Both the position numbers and the translations under genes were made by a program. The notes below the pieces were generated by a model that saw only the letters and a program-made list of their open reading frames with translations, ran no database searches and had not been told where the DNA came from. This document shows positions 1 to 9,356 of a stretch of 64,000 nt of DNA, in pieces. Where the stretch lies: positions 1-64,000 of the forward strand of contig CAVZVI010000007.1 in assembly GCA_963778675.1 (NCBI GenBank), written 5' to 3'. Numbering within the stretch: position 1 is the first letter of the stretch; every line of letters starts with the position of its first letter. Source of the DNA: CAWCDJ01 sp963778675. GTDB lineage: Bacteria > Acidobacteriota > Terriglobia > Bryobacterales > Bryobacteraceae.

Positions 1-5
1 TTCCC

Positions 6-2531
6 ATGCTGGAGCTGCAGGCGAAGTTGGGGGCGTCGCCGGACGGCCTCAGTCAAGCCGAGGCGCAGAAGCGGCTGACCCAATATGGACCGAACGAGCT
101 TGAGGAGAAGAAAACCAACCCGTTCCTGAAGTTCCTTACCTATTTTTGGGGTCCCATCCCGTGGATGATCGAAGTGGCGGTGATTTTGTCAGGCGCGGTT
201 CGGCACTGGCCGGATTTTTTCATCATCCTGCTTCTCTTGATTTCCAACGCTGTCGTCGGATTCTGGGAGGAAAGCCAGGCGGGCAATGCCATCGCTGCCC
301 TGAAGGCCAAGCTGGCGATCAAGGCCCGAGTGAGACGTGATGGAGAGTGGATCACCCCGGCGGCGCGTGAAGTGGTGCCGGGCGACATCATTCGCCTGCG
401 CTTGGGCGACATCGTTCCGGCGGATGCGCGCTTGCTGGACGGCGACCCGGTGGAGGTCGACCAGTCCGCGTTGACCGGCGAATCTCTGCCCGCCGAGCGC
501 AAGGCGGGCGAGGCTGTATTTTCCGGGTCGATCATCCGCCAAGGCGAAATCGGCGCACTTGTCTATGCCACCGGCGCGAACACTTACTTCGGCACGACGG
601 CGCAACTGGTGCAGGAGGCGCACACCGTCAGCCATTTCCAGCGCGCCGTGCTGAAGATTGGCGATTACCTGATTCTCCTCGCGGTGGCTCTGGTGGCAGT
701 GATTATTGTTGTCGCGCTTTTCCGCGGAGACCCGATCTTCACTACACTGCAGTTCGCCCTGGTGCTGACGGTAGCCGCAATTCCCGTGGCGATGCCGACG
801 GTGTTGTCCGTGACGATGGCGGTCGGCGCGCGTCTCCTAGCGAAGAAAGAAGCGATTGTAACCCGGTTGGCCGCCATCGAAGAACTAGCTGGCGTGGACG
901 TGCTATGCGCTGACAAGACCGGCACCCTGACCCAGAACAAGCTGACGCTGGGCGATCCGTTCGGTGTGAACAATATCCCTGCCGATCAAGTCATCTTGAA
1001 CGCCGCGCTGGCGTCGCGTGCTGACAATGACGACACCATTGATCTGGCCGTTTTAGGTGGCATGAGAACCGATCAGGAGTTGAATGGCTATCAGGTGCTC
1101 CATTTCCAGCCGTTCGACCCGGTGCATAAGCGCACCGAATCCGCTGTCAAAGCCGCTGACGGAACCACGTTCAAGGTGACGAAGGGCGCGCCGCAGGTGA
1201 TTTTGGATTTGTCGGCGAATGCCAGGCAGGTGAGGCCCGCGGTCGAGAAGGCGGTCAATGAATTCGCGGCGCGAGGCTTTCGTTCATTGGGCGTGGCGCG
1301 AGCGGAGGGAGAAGGCCAATGGCAGTTTCTTGGTGTGTTGCCCCTGTTCGACCCGCCACGGGAAGATGCCGAGCGAACCATCGCGACCGCGGGCCACATG
1401 GGCGTGAAGGTCAAGATGGTTACCGGAGATCAACTGGCCATCGCCCAGGAAACAGCCAAGAAATTAGGGATGGGTTCCGCAATTCTCGACGCCCGCGGTC
1501 TGGGCGACGTCAAGCATCACGAGACTGCTCAAGCGGCGGAGTCCATCGAAAGGGCCGACGGCTTCGCACAGGTGTTCCCCGAACATAAGTTCCATATCGT
1601 GGATGTCCTGCAGCAGCACGGCCACATCGTCGGTATGACCGGCGACGGGGTGAACGACGCACCTGCGTTGAAAAAAGCCGACTGCGGCATCGCCGTCTCC
1701 GGCGCGACGGACGCGGCACGCGCAGCGGCGTCCATCGTGCTGATGACGCCCGGACTGTCCGTGATTATCGACGCGATCAAGGAGAGCCGAAAGACTTTCC
1801 AGCGGATGAACAGCTACGCGATCTACCGCATCGCCGAGACGCTGCGCGTGCTGTTGTTCATGACGCTGGCGATTCTGGTGTTCAACTTCTATCCATTGAC
1901 CGCCGTAATGATCGTCATACTGGCTTTGCTCAACGACGGAGCCATTCTGTCCATCGCCTACGACAACGTTCATTACAAGGACAAGCCTGAGGCCTGGAAC
2001 ATGCGGCTGGTGCTGGGAATTTCGACCGTGCTTGGCGTAATCGGGGTCGTATCTGCCTTCGGATTGTTCTATCTCGGTGAGCGCGTCTTTCATTTCGATC
2101 GCGCGCACATCCAGACGCTGATGTATTTGAAGCTCTCCGTGGCCGGCCATCTGACCATTTTCCTGACGCGCACGCGCGGCCCGTTCTGGTCGATACGTCC
2201 GGCGCGGATTTTATGGGCAGCAGTGGTCGGCACCCAAGCGATAGCGACTCTGATTGCGGTTTATGGCCTGTACATGACTCCCCTGGGCTGGGGCTGGGCA
2301 GCTTTCGTGTGGGGCTACGCTCTAGTGTGGTTTCTGCTGAATGACCGCGTGAAACTGTTAGCCTATCGGGTTTTTGACCCCACTGTAGCCCCATTGTTGG
2401 CCAGAAAGCCGCTCGATCTTACACCGCAGGTTGCCGCACTGGCCTATGAACTCTATGAGCATCGAGGCCGCCGCGAGGGCCAGGCAGAGCAAGACTGGCT
2501 TGAGGCGGAGCGCGAGATTCGGAAAGGTTAG
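6..2531 (+). CDS. Plasma-membrane type H+-transporting P-type ATPase (5' end cut by window)
   Basis: A P-type ATPase that couples ATP hydrolysis to proton export across the cytoplasmic membrane. The phosphorylation motif DKTGTLT lies at about residues 303-309, the actuator motif TGES at about 158, and the hinge motif MTGDGVNDAP near residue 544. The membrane segment AAIPVAMPTVL is typical of the type IIIA (fungal PMA1-like) subgroup. About ten hydrophobic segments are present. The in-frame codon before the first ATG is open and relatives usually carry roughly 15-20 further N-terminal residues, so the true start probably lies left of the window. The stop is followed after 4 bases by a polyphosphate kinase remnant in another frame. 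Ion specificity is inferred from the family, not proven. Confidence 0.9.
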   Translation: MLELQAKLGASPDGLSQAEAQKRLTQYGPNELEEKKTNPFLKFLTYFWGPIPWMIEVAVILSGAVRHWPDFFIILLLLISNAVVGFWEESQAGNAIAALKAKLAIKARVRRDGEWITPAAREVVPGDIIRLRLGDIVPADARLLDGDPVEVDQSALTGESLPAERKAGEAVFSGSIIRQGEIGALVYATGANTYFGTTAQLVQEAHTVSHFQRAVLKIGDYLILLAVALVAVIIVVALFRGDPIFTTLQFALVLTVAAIPVAMPTVLSVTMAVGARLLAKKEAIVTRLAAIEELAGVDVLCADKTGTLTQNKLTLGDPFGVNNIPADQVILNAALASRADNDDTIDLAVLGGMRTDQELNGYQVLHFQPFDPVHKRTESAVKAADGTTFKVTKGAPQVILDLSANARQVRPAVEKAVNEFAARGFRSLGVARAEGEGQWQFLGVLPLFDPPREDAERTIATAGHMGVKVKMVTGDQLAIAQETAKKLGMGSAILDARGLGDVKHHETAQAAESIERADGFAQVFPEHKFHIVDVLQQHGHIVGMTGDGVNDAPALKKADCGIAVSGATDAARAAASIVLMTPGLSVIIDAIKESRKTFQRMNSYAIYRIAETLRVLLFMTLAILVFNFYPLTAVMIVILALLNDGAILSIAYDNVHYKDKPEAWNMRLVLGISTVLGVIGVVSAFGLFYLGERVFHFDRAHIQTLMYLKLSVAGHLTIFLTRTRGPFWSIRPARILWAAVVGTQAIATLIAVYGLYMTPLGWGWAAFVWGYALVWFLLNDRVKLLAYRVFDPTVAPLLARKPLDLTPQVAALAYELYEHRGRREGQAEQDWLEAEREIRKG

Positions 2532-2535
2532 AAGA

Positions 2536-2793
2536 TGGATTTTTCAGGCGATGGACGCCGCCGGCAAGGACGGCGCCATTCGGCACGTCATGTCCGGCAA
2601 CAATCCGCAGGGCTGCCAGGTTTTCAGCTTCAAACAGCCTAGCGCCGAAGACTTGGAACATGATTTTCTCTGGCGCACCACATGCCGCCTTCCCGATCGC
2701 GGTCACATCGGTATATTCAATCGTTCCTATTACGAGGAAGTGCTGGTGGTTCGGGTGCATCCGGAGATTCTGCGCAGCCAGGGGCTTAAGAAG
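2536..2793 (+). pseudogene. Polyphosphate kinase 2 (PPK2) fragment
   Basis: This translates to the central P-loop part of a PPK2 enzyme: a Walker-A-like stretch (AMDAAGKDGAIRHVMSG) followed by the lid/motif segment GHIGIFNRSYYEEVLVVRVH. PPK2 enzymes use polyphosphate to phosphorylate nucleotides and are usually about 250-300 residues long. Only about 86 residues remain. The N-terminal part before the P-loop and the whole second half are missing. The reading frame runs straight on into unrelated protein sequence, making a chimeric open frame from 2431 to 3468. It follows the P-type ATPase by four bases. It is almost certainly non-functional. The family assignment of the fragment is secure. Confidence 0.8.
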
Positions 2794-3810
2794 CCCCCGG
2801 CCTGGAACCTCTGGCAACTCCAGAAGCTCGGCTTCAAGGGCCACGCCGATGTGTACATGGGCGTCTTCTGGAACAACAAGCGGAGGCGCGTGGGCGCGAT
2901 CTACCCGTACGCCACGATCGCATTCTCCGGCACTCCGTCTCCTGGCGACGTGGTCTCATTCTCGATTGGCGGCACCACGGTGGCACACGCCATCGGTTAC
3001 GGCGAGTCGCTCCAACAGATCGCCTCCCACATGCGCGCGTCGATCAACGGGATGTTCTCGGGCGTGTGGGCCGATGACAACTTCGGCACAAGCACCACGC
3101 TCCGGATCCAATCGACGGCCCCGTCATGGACGTTCACCCGCCTGGCGGTGAGCGCACCGAACTCCGTGAGGCTTACGCTCTCGAACCACATGGCGACTGC
3201 CGGATCGGAAGGCGTCTGGGAGATGACAGACGGCATTTCGCCCGTGATGACCGAAGGTGCGCGCGCGGTGGATCAGGACCTCGCCGGTTTCAGGCAGCAG
3301 GCATTAAGGCGTCGTTCGCTTTCTCGATGGAGTGTTATCTGCCACCCGCCGCGATACGCGGGAAGTATCTCTCGTACACGGCCGACGTCGTCGCGTCAGG
3401 CGCGGATGTCGATCTCGGCGTTCCTTCTCACCGGATGCACTTCGGCACACGTGTCCGGAACTACCTGAAGCAAATGGACAAGGAGTGCGCCGATAAGATC
3501 GAGGCGGCGGGTCTGCCGGTGGTGCTCCAGTTCGGTGAGACGCAGTGGTGGTATTTCGACAACACCGCAACGGACCCGAACGGCGGGATGCCCTACTATG
3601 ATGCACAGACGGTCAGCGACTTCGCGGTGGTGAAGGGTCACCAGATTTGGCCGTTCGGCACGCCCACTGAAGATCCGAAGGGCGATCTTGCGCACTCTTA
3701 CGAGACGGCGGATTTCCTGCGGGACCGGATCTGGGCCTACTGCCAGGATGTGATCACGTACGTCCGGTCGTATCACCCGACCGCCGTCTTCGAATGCCTC
3801 TGGCCGCGGC
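2794..3810 (+). pseudogene. Decayed gene of unknown function, frameshifted
   Basis: Two good coding segments in different frames appear to belong to one protein. The first, to about 3285, has a beta-rich stretch (YATIAFSGTPSPGDVVSFSI). It breaks near 3285-3300, where a small deletion shifts the frame. The second segment continues to about 3807 (RFQAAGIKASFAFSMECYL, then QFGETQWWYFDN and HPTAVFECLWP). After 3807 no frame continues convincingly. The Trp/Tyr/His-rich second part resembles a TIM-barrel-like glycoside-hydrolase region, but I do not recognise the family. The 5' end is replaced by the PPK2 fragment. I infer a recombination-truncated and frameshifted relic, not a working gene. Confidence 0.55.
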
Positions 3811-4667
3811 GGCACGAGAGCACGCCAAATCACGGTCTGCGTACTCCGAGTCGCCAGAGGTGCCGCGGACCGAGCGCGTTGCGCTTAACTCCGAGAACTG
3901 TTTACCCTATCGCCAGGTTCGTGGCTCATCGTCTCGAACAACTCCGGGCTCGTTCTGCGCCAGTTGCTTCTCCACCCAATGCGGAACAGCCCCGACGGAC
4001 TGCCTCCCATAGCTTCTCCGTCTGGCCGCAGCGAGGCGAGTGAAATTCCGAGATCGTTTACCTCCCTGGGGCGGGCGCCTGCGCATAAAGGTATGAGGGG
4101 GCACCAGCGTGATCGGGTCTTCAAGAATTCCGAGTATTGCTGACTCCGCCAACTCCGCCTGAGGAATTGTGGAGAAGTGAATCGATGTCGTCGCACCGGT
4201 ATCGGGTCTGCGGTGTCTGGCTCCTGGCTCCAGAGATTGCTATCAACAGCCGCACTCCGACGGAACGCGGCACTCCGCCAAGCTGGTGCCCCAGGAATTC
4301 TTGATCGCCGGACGCCGGAAAGAGACGAGCCAGCGCGATGGGCGCAGGCGGGATTCGGTGGGCTATGAAGCGTCTGGTAGATTCGGAACGAGAGAGCACC
4401 GGGGGAGTTTGAGAGCCCCGGCGTCAGCAGATTTCGAGTGAGTTTCCATGTTCTCGAAACCCAGAATTCTCCACGAAGGAGTCGTTCAGACGGAGGCAGA
4501 AGTCGAGCATCGAAGCATTCAGCACTCGATTTTCGGATCGTTCGCTGTTACCCCGTTTACCTCAATAACCAGGAGCCTGAGAATGAGTCATTGAAAACTA
4601 TCGACATATATCACCAGAAAACAGCGCCATAAACGCCTAAGTCATTTATTTACAATCGACGCTCATG
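3811..4667 (+). other. Non-coding stretch, no recognisable gene
   Basis: Open frames here are short and compositionally like antisense or random frames. None shows a family motif, signal peptide or good ribosome-binding site. The stretch lies between the decayed gene and the tRNA-Gly 3' half and is AT-richer near 4540-4660. I interpret it as island-end debris. Confidence 0.4.
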
Positions 4668-4712
4668 TTCCCAAGCTGGACGTCGCCGGTTCGAATCCGG
4701 TCTCCCGCTCCA
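4668..4712 (+). pseudogene. 3' half of tRNA-Gly(CCC); probable attachment-site remnant
   Basis: The anticodon loop TTCCCAA (4668-4674), 3' anticodon stem GCTGG (4675-4679), 5-nt variable loop, a complete T arm (stem 4685-4689 with 4697-4701, loop TTCGAAT), the acceptor 3' strand CTCCCGC (4702-4708), discriminator T and CCA (4710-4712) are all in place. The sequence to the left does not supply a 5' anticodon stem, D arm or acceptor strand, so this is not a working tRNA. Integrative elements that insert at tRNA genes commonly leave such a 3' duplicate at their far end. The orientation implies that the intact gene lies further left, outside the window. Confidence 0.7.
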
Positions 4713-5193
4713 TGTTTTCAATAACTTTAGCCCCTCCCAGTTCACGCGTTTTACCTCGTTTACCTCGAAATCCCACCTAAGGTGGCTGACCACGCTTTGC
4801 GAGGTCCAGATCGGGAAGCCGCAGGATTCTTCTCGGTGCAGCCTTGCGTTTGCGGTCCCAGTGGACAATCGGCGGTGGCCCGGCACTCGGCGCGCTTGTC
4901 GGCGGCTTCTGCCGCGCACCTGCTGGGGAGACGAGCAGGCGCCGTTCTGAGGGTCACGATTGCTCCGTGTCTTGTTCCTCGCCCGACCATTGGACTTGAG
5001 GACGCAGGGAGAACCGCTGCTTTGCGAGGGAAAGGCCGAAAGCTACGTGGCGGTCGGGTTCACTCGCTTTTCAGCGTATACTGTTACGTCGACCGGGCGG
5101 AACGGCCGCATCCGCCTCCACGGAACGCTTGTAGAACGGCCACTCGGGCAAAGTGGACCAATCGGGCGTGGGGAATGACTTCGCGCTCTCAAT
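4713..5193 (+). other. Intergenic stretch without a recognisable gene
   Basis: Between the tRNA remnant and the SBBP gene. A short repeated-looking motif, CGTTTACCTC, occurs at about 4758 and, with variation, at about 4559 on the island side of the tRNA half. Open frames here lack motifs. The promoter of the following gene should lie in this stretch, but I could not identify convincing -35/-10 boxes. Confidence 0.35.
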
Positions 5194-5209
5194 AGGAGGA
5201 GGAAACTTG
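5194..5209 (+). promoter_or_regulatory. Strong ribosome-binding site that fixes a TTG start
   Basis: A purine-rich Shine-Dalgarno sequence, AGGAGGAGG at 5194-5202, is followed after four bases by an in-frame TTG at 5207. The alternative upstream start at 5153 is a GTG without such a site, so TTG 5207 is preferred. Confidence 0.6.
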
Positions 5210-8182
5210 GAGAGTTCGCAGCCCGCATTGAACCAGTTGCATCAACCGGAAGGGAATTTCTTCTTTGCCGGGCACCACGCCATCATCCTGCTCGGCCTCT
5301 TGATGGGAGCAGCGTGCCCCGGGCAGGCGCTGCCGTCCGGCTCCCCCGATTCCGCCGTGGCATCGCAAACCAACCGCTTGCAGCCGCCTGTCTTGTTCGA
5401 ACCCAACCTGGGGCAGGCTGACCCCTCGGTGCGGTTCTTGTCGCGCTCTGTCCGCTCCACGCTGTTCTTAATGCCGGGCGGAGAGACGCTCCTGCGCACC
5501 CCCACCGGCAGCCTGAGGATGAGACTGGCCGGCGCGGCCAAGCCGGCGGGAGCGGGAATCGAGCCCCTCCCAGGCAAAATTCATTACCTGATTGGCAGCA
5601 ACCCGAAGCGTTGGCGTACAAATCTCTCGGCTTACGCCGCGGTCGAGTTCCAACGCGTGTACTCCGGGATCGACTTGGTGTACCGCGGCTCCGAGCAGGT
5701 CGAGTACGACTTCGTCGTCGCGCCCGGCGCCGATCCAAGCGCGATCACGATTGAGTTCTCAGGCGCGGACCGTATGGAATTGGATCGCGGGGGCGACCTG
5801 GTGTTCTCGCTGGGGAGCGAAACTCTGCGCCATCATAAGCCGAACGTCTACCAGTTGTCGGGCGGGGTCCGCCGCGAGATCGCCGGGCGCTATGTGCGCC
5901 GCGGCGCGCGGCGGGTCCAATTCGAAATCGGAGCATGGGATCGGACTCAGCCACTGGTCATCGATCCGGTATTTTCATACGGAACCTTCCTGGGCGGCGC
6001 AGGCAACGACGGCGCGTTCGCTCTGGCGGTCGACACCGCCGGCGCCGCCTACGTGGCTGGCATCACTGCCTCCTCCGCCTTTGCGCCGCCCGGGGTCGCT
6101 CCCCTACGAAACTTCGCGGGCGGAAGCGATGCGTTCGTGGCCAGGTTCAATCCGCAAGGGACGGCTCTGGTCTACCTCACCTATCTGGGCGGCACCGACC
6201 AGGACGCGGCTATGGCGGTAGCCGTCGATGCACAAGGCAACGCGTATGTCACCGGCGGTACGAACTCCAAGGATTTTCCGTTGACCTCCGGCGCCTTCCA
6301 GCCGCGCTTCGGAGGCACGGGCGGCAGTTCGCTGCCCCCCTTCTCGGCGCCGGCCGGCGACGGCTTCGTGGCCAAGCTGAATCCCGCCGGGACCCTGGCC
6401 TACTCGAGTTATCTCGGAGGTGCTGACAAAGACCAGGGCTACGCCGTTGCCGTGGACGGCAGCGGCGCGGCGTTCCTCGCCGGCGCCACCTCCTCGCCGG
6501 ACTTCCCGGTGACGGCAGGCGTGCTGCAACCGGTCCGCCATAGCGCCACCAGCGACAGCTTTGTAGCCCGCGTCAGCCCGGACGGTTCCCGTCTGCTTTA
6601 CTCGACCTATCTGGGCGGATCGCGCGAGAGCTACGGATTCGCCGTCGGGCTGGACTCCTCCGGAAGCGCCTACGTTTCAGGCATCACCTCGTCCGATGAT
6701 TTCCCGGTCACAGAGGGGGCGTTCCAGACCCAGCTCACGGGCCGGCTTGCGGGCTTTGTCGCCAAACTCAACGCCACCGGGACGAGCTTGTCCTATGCGA
6801 CTTACCTGGGCGGCGACAACACCACCTATGCATACGGCCTGGCGGTCGATGGATCGGGCTCCGCCTATGTCACCGGCGCGACCAACTCGACGAATTTCCC
6901 GATCACCACGGGAGCCTATCGGTGGCGAGCGAAATCGATCGGCCAGGGCGGCGATGCCTTCGTGACCCGGCTGGCTCCTTCGGGCAGCACCTTGGTGTTC
7001 TCCAGCGTCATCGGCGGCAATGGGCCCGATTTCGGCCGGGCCATTGCGCTCGACACATCCGGCGATGCCTACATTACCGGCTCTACGGCGCCGTACGGCA
7101 ACGGGCGGATCCTCGACTTTCCAACCACCGCCGATGCCGTTCAACGCTGCGGAATCGGCAATCCCACGGGCTTCCTGGCACGCCTTTCGGCGGATGGAAC
7201 CATTTTGAAGTACTCCAGTTACCTCGGCGGCAAATCGGGGGGAGGAACTTCGGGAGCGGCCATTGCGATTGGCCCGCAAGGCAGGATCTATGTGGCGGGA
7301 TCCACCGGCGCGGCCGACTTTCCCACCACAGCTAATGCGCCCCAAACCGCATTTGCCGGCCCGAACGGCAGCTTCGATTCCACCAATCTGTATGCCTTCA
7401 GCGGCGACGCATTCCTCGCGCAGGTGGTCCCCACTGCGCCAGCTCCGATGACGCTCGGCTGCGAGGCGGACTCCGCCAGCATTGCGCCAAACCTGGTCTC
7501 GCCGGGCGAAATCGTCAGCTTCTTCGGCTCAGGTATCGGTCCGGCGGATGGCGTGTCCGCCGCCTTCGACTCCACCGGTCACCTGCCCACAATTCTGGCT
7601 GACACCCGAGTGCTGTTCGACGGCACGCCTGCGCCGCTGCTGTTCGTGCGCTCCGACCAGATCAACGCCATCACTCCTTTTGCACTGACGGGCAAGCCCT
7701 CGACCCAGGTCGAGATCGAGTACGCCGGTGTGAAAACGCCACCTCTGACCGTGCGGGTCACTGGAGCCACTCCCGGCATTTTCAGCCTGGACGCCTCGGG
7801 GAGTGGCCAGGCTGCAGCGCTGAACCAGGACAACTCGTATAACACGCCGTCTAATCCCGCTCACCCCGGCTCCATCGTGATTCTCTTCGCGACCGGGGCG
7901 GGTCCGCTGGATCCGGTGCCGGAGGACGGCACGGCTGTCCTGGGAACCCCGCCTGGCACGTTGCCGGCATCGGCCTACGTTGGATCCTGCCCCGCCGAAG
8001 TGCTGTATTCGGGCAGTGCGCCGGGGCTGATCGCCGGGGCGATTCAGGTCAACGTGCGCATCCCCGCTCAGGCTCCTCCTCCCGCACCACCGGGGATCCC
8101 GTGCGGCCAGGGCGATGTGCCCGTCGTACTGTTGTTCGGCGGCGTACCCAGTCAGGAGACCGTTACGATCAGTGTGCGGTAA
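5207..8182 (+). CDS. SBBP beta-propeller surface protein with TIGR03437-type C-terminus
   Basis: A secreted protein of about 991 residues. The N-terminal hydrophobic segment (AIILLGLLMGAACPG) is a likely signal peptide. The next ~200 residues form the conserved N-terminal domain that precedes SBBP propellers (EPNLGQADPSVRF, then a VYSGIDLVYRG...EYDFVVAPGADPS region). From about residue 255 to 750 there are at least seven SBBP-type repeats of the kind 'YLGG...D.A.AVAVD..GNAYVTG.T.S.DFP'. The last ~220 residues (from about CEADSASIAPNLVSPGE) match the TIGR03437 domain typical of Solibacter-like acidobacteria. The start is TTG 5207 because of the strong ribosome-binding site. It probably acts outside the cell or at the surface; no substrate can be read from the sequence. 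Confidence 0.85.
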   Translation: MESSQPALNQLHQPEGNFFFAGHHAIILLGLLMGAACPGQALPSGSPDSAVASQTNRLQPPVLFEPNLGQADPSVRFLSRSVRSTLFLMPGGETLLRTPTGSLRMRLAGAAKPAGAGIEPLPGKIHYLIGSNPKRWRTNLSAYAAVEFQRVYSGIDLVYRGSEQVEYDFVVAPGADPSAITIEFSGADRMELDRGGDLVFSLGSETLRHHKPNVYQLSGGVRREIAGRYVRRGARRVQFEIGAWDRTQPLVIDPVFSYGTFLGGAGNDGAFALAVDTAGAAYVAGITASSAFAPPGVAPLRNFAGGSDAFVARFNPQGTALVYLTYLGGTDQDAAMAVAVDAQGNAYVTGGTNSKDFPLTSGAFQPRFGGTGGSSLPPFSAPAGDGFVAKLNPAGTLAYSSYLGGADKDQGYAVAVDGSGAAFLAGATSSPDFPVTAGVLQPVRHSATSDSFVARVSPDGSRLLYSTYLGGSRESYGFAVGLDSSGSAYVSGITSSDDFPVTEGAFQTQLTGRLAGFVAKLNATGTSLSYATYLGGDNTTYAYGLAVDGSGSAYVTGATNSTNFPITTGAYRWRAKSIGQGGDAFVTRLAPSGSTLVFSSVIGGNGPDFGRAIALDTSGDAYITGSTAPYGNGRILDFPTTADAVQRCGIGNPTGFLARLSADGTILKYSSYLGGKSGGGTSGAAIAIGPQGRIYVAGSTGAADFPTTANAPQTAFAGPNGSFDSTNLYAFSGDAFLAQVVPTAPAPMTLGCEADSASIAPNLVSPGEIVSFFGSGIGPADGVSAAFDSTGHLPTILADTRVLFDGTPAPLLFVRSDQINAITPFALTGKPSTQVEIEYAGVKTPPLTVRVTGATPGIFSLDASGSGQAAALNQDNSYNTPSNPAHPGSIVILFATGAGPLDPVPEDGTAVLGTPPGTLPASAYVGSCPAEVLYSGSAPGLIAGAIQVNVRIPAQAPPPAPPGIPCGQGDVPVVLLFGGVPSQETVTISVR

Positions 8183-8233
8183 GCCTGCTGCCTCGCGCGC
8201 ATTACACGGGCGTCTGTGATATGGTTCGTTGAA

Positions 8234-9214
8234 ATGAAGCCTGTTACTCGGCGGGTTGTTCGCGCACTCCGCGCCGGCGGGCCGGAGGTTCTCGAGGTCG
8301 GCATCGAGGAAGTCGCTCCTCTGCGGGCAGGAGAGGTTCTCGTGAGGGTCGAGGCTGCCGGCCTCAATCACGCCGAAACGTTGATTCGTTCAGGCAATTA
8401 CACAGTTCGCCTCCCTTTCCCGTACGCAGTGGGCGGAGAGGGATCGGGTGTTGTCGTAGCGGCCGGGCCAGAGGTGACTATTTCCGTGGGCGCCCGCGTG
8501 TGCTGGGGAGCGGTGCTCGGATCGTGCGCCACCACTGTCACAGCGCCGGCTTCCCTGTTGGTGCCTGTTCCCGACACCCTCAGTTTTGAGGACGGCGCGA
8601 GTTTGGCAGTGGCGGGGCTAACCGCCGGCGGCCTCGCCCGCGTATGGCCGCTGAAGGACCGCTCCGCAGTGGTGTGGGGCGCCGCCGGCGCAGTGGGCCG
8701 AATGCTGGTGGCCATCCTGGCGGATCAAGGCGTCGAGGTCATTGGCATCGCCAGTGGCAAACGGGTGGAGGCCGTTCGCGCCGCCGGCGCCAGTCACGCC
8801 ATCGATCGGACGGCTGAGGATCCGCTGGACGCCGTTCGGACATACACTGGCGGCCGCGGTGTGGATGCTGTATTCGACCCGATCGGCGCTTCGACTTACG
8901 AGACCAGTCTGCAATTGCTCGCGCCGCGGGGCTGCCTCATCAATTACGGTGAGTTGTCAGAGCCAGTTCCTGCCATCAACCTCCACCGGCTATTCCCCGG
9001 GTCTGTCTTCGTCACCAAGTACAACGGTATGCATTGGGTGAAAGGAGTCCACGAATTCGCTCCTCTGATTTCCGATGCGCTCGCCTTGGCATCGAAGCGC
9101 CGTGCCGTCATCAGCGAGATCGGCGGCCGCTTCCCACTCGACCAGGTCGCTGACGCCTACCGGGCGCTGGAATCTGGTTGTCGCGGCAAAGTGCTTGTGC
9201 TTCCCAATGCCTAG
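8234..9214 (+). CDS. NADPH:quinone-oxidoreductase-like MDR family enzyme
   Basis: A medium-chain dehydrogenase/reductase of about 326 residues. The GroES-like N-terminal domain contains the family segment AAGLNHAETLIRSGNY. The nucleotide-binding Rossmann motif is VWGAAGAVGRMLVAI, and GGRGVDAVFDPIG is the usual quinone-oxidoreductase signature region. No catalytic or structural zinc cysteine cluster is visible, which places it with the zinc-free quinone oxidoreductases that use NAD(P)H. ATG 8234 was chosen over the GTG at 8216 because family alignments begin close to this methionine. It follows the SBBP gene by about 50 bp and converges on the TonB receptor gene. Confidence 0.85.
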   Translation: MKPVTRRVVRALRAGGPEVLEVGIEEVAPLRAGEVLVRVEAAGLNHAETLIRSGNYTVRLPFPYAVGGEGSGVVVAAGPEVTISVGARVCWGAVLGSCATTVTAPASLLVPVPDTLSFEDGASLAVAGLTAGGLARVWPLKDRSAVVWGAAGAVGRMLVAILADQGVEVIGIASGKRVEAVRAAGASHAIDRTAEDPLDAVRTYTGGRGVDAVFDPIGASTYETSLQLLAPRGCLINYGELSEPVPAINLHRLFPGSVFVTKYNGMHWVKGVHEFAPLISDALALASKRRAVISEIGGRFPLDQVADAYRALESGCRGKVLVLPNA

Positions 9215-9297
9215 ATGATTTCGCGGAAACCTCGCGGTTAGCCCGATTCGCCGGCGCAGATACAGCCGCCTCTACGAGTACGCCATGCGGAGCTAAC

Positions 9298-9335
9298 GGG
9301 GCCTCACGGCAACCTGGCGGCTTCCGTGTGGCCCC
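9298..9335. terminator. Hairpin between convergent genes
   Basis: The arms GGGGCC-T-CACGG (9298-9309) and CCGTG-T-GGCCCC (9324-9335) pair perfectly apart from one T/T mismatch, with a 14-nt loop. It sits between the ends of the MDR gene (+) and the TonB receptor gene (-). There is no T tract, so intrinsic termination is inferred from position and stability only. Confidence 0.45.
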
Positions 9336-9356
9336 GGTAGGAGGCTGCGGCCTCGG

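Noticed and set aside
4650..4919. 89-codon minus-strand frame containing SGRPDSNRRRPAW
   Set aside because: This phrase is the known artefact of translating the 3' end of a tRNA gene in antisense; it confirms the tRNA remnant and is not a protein.
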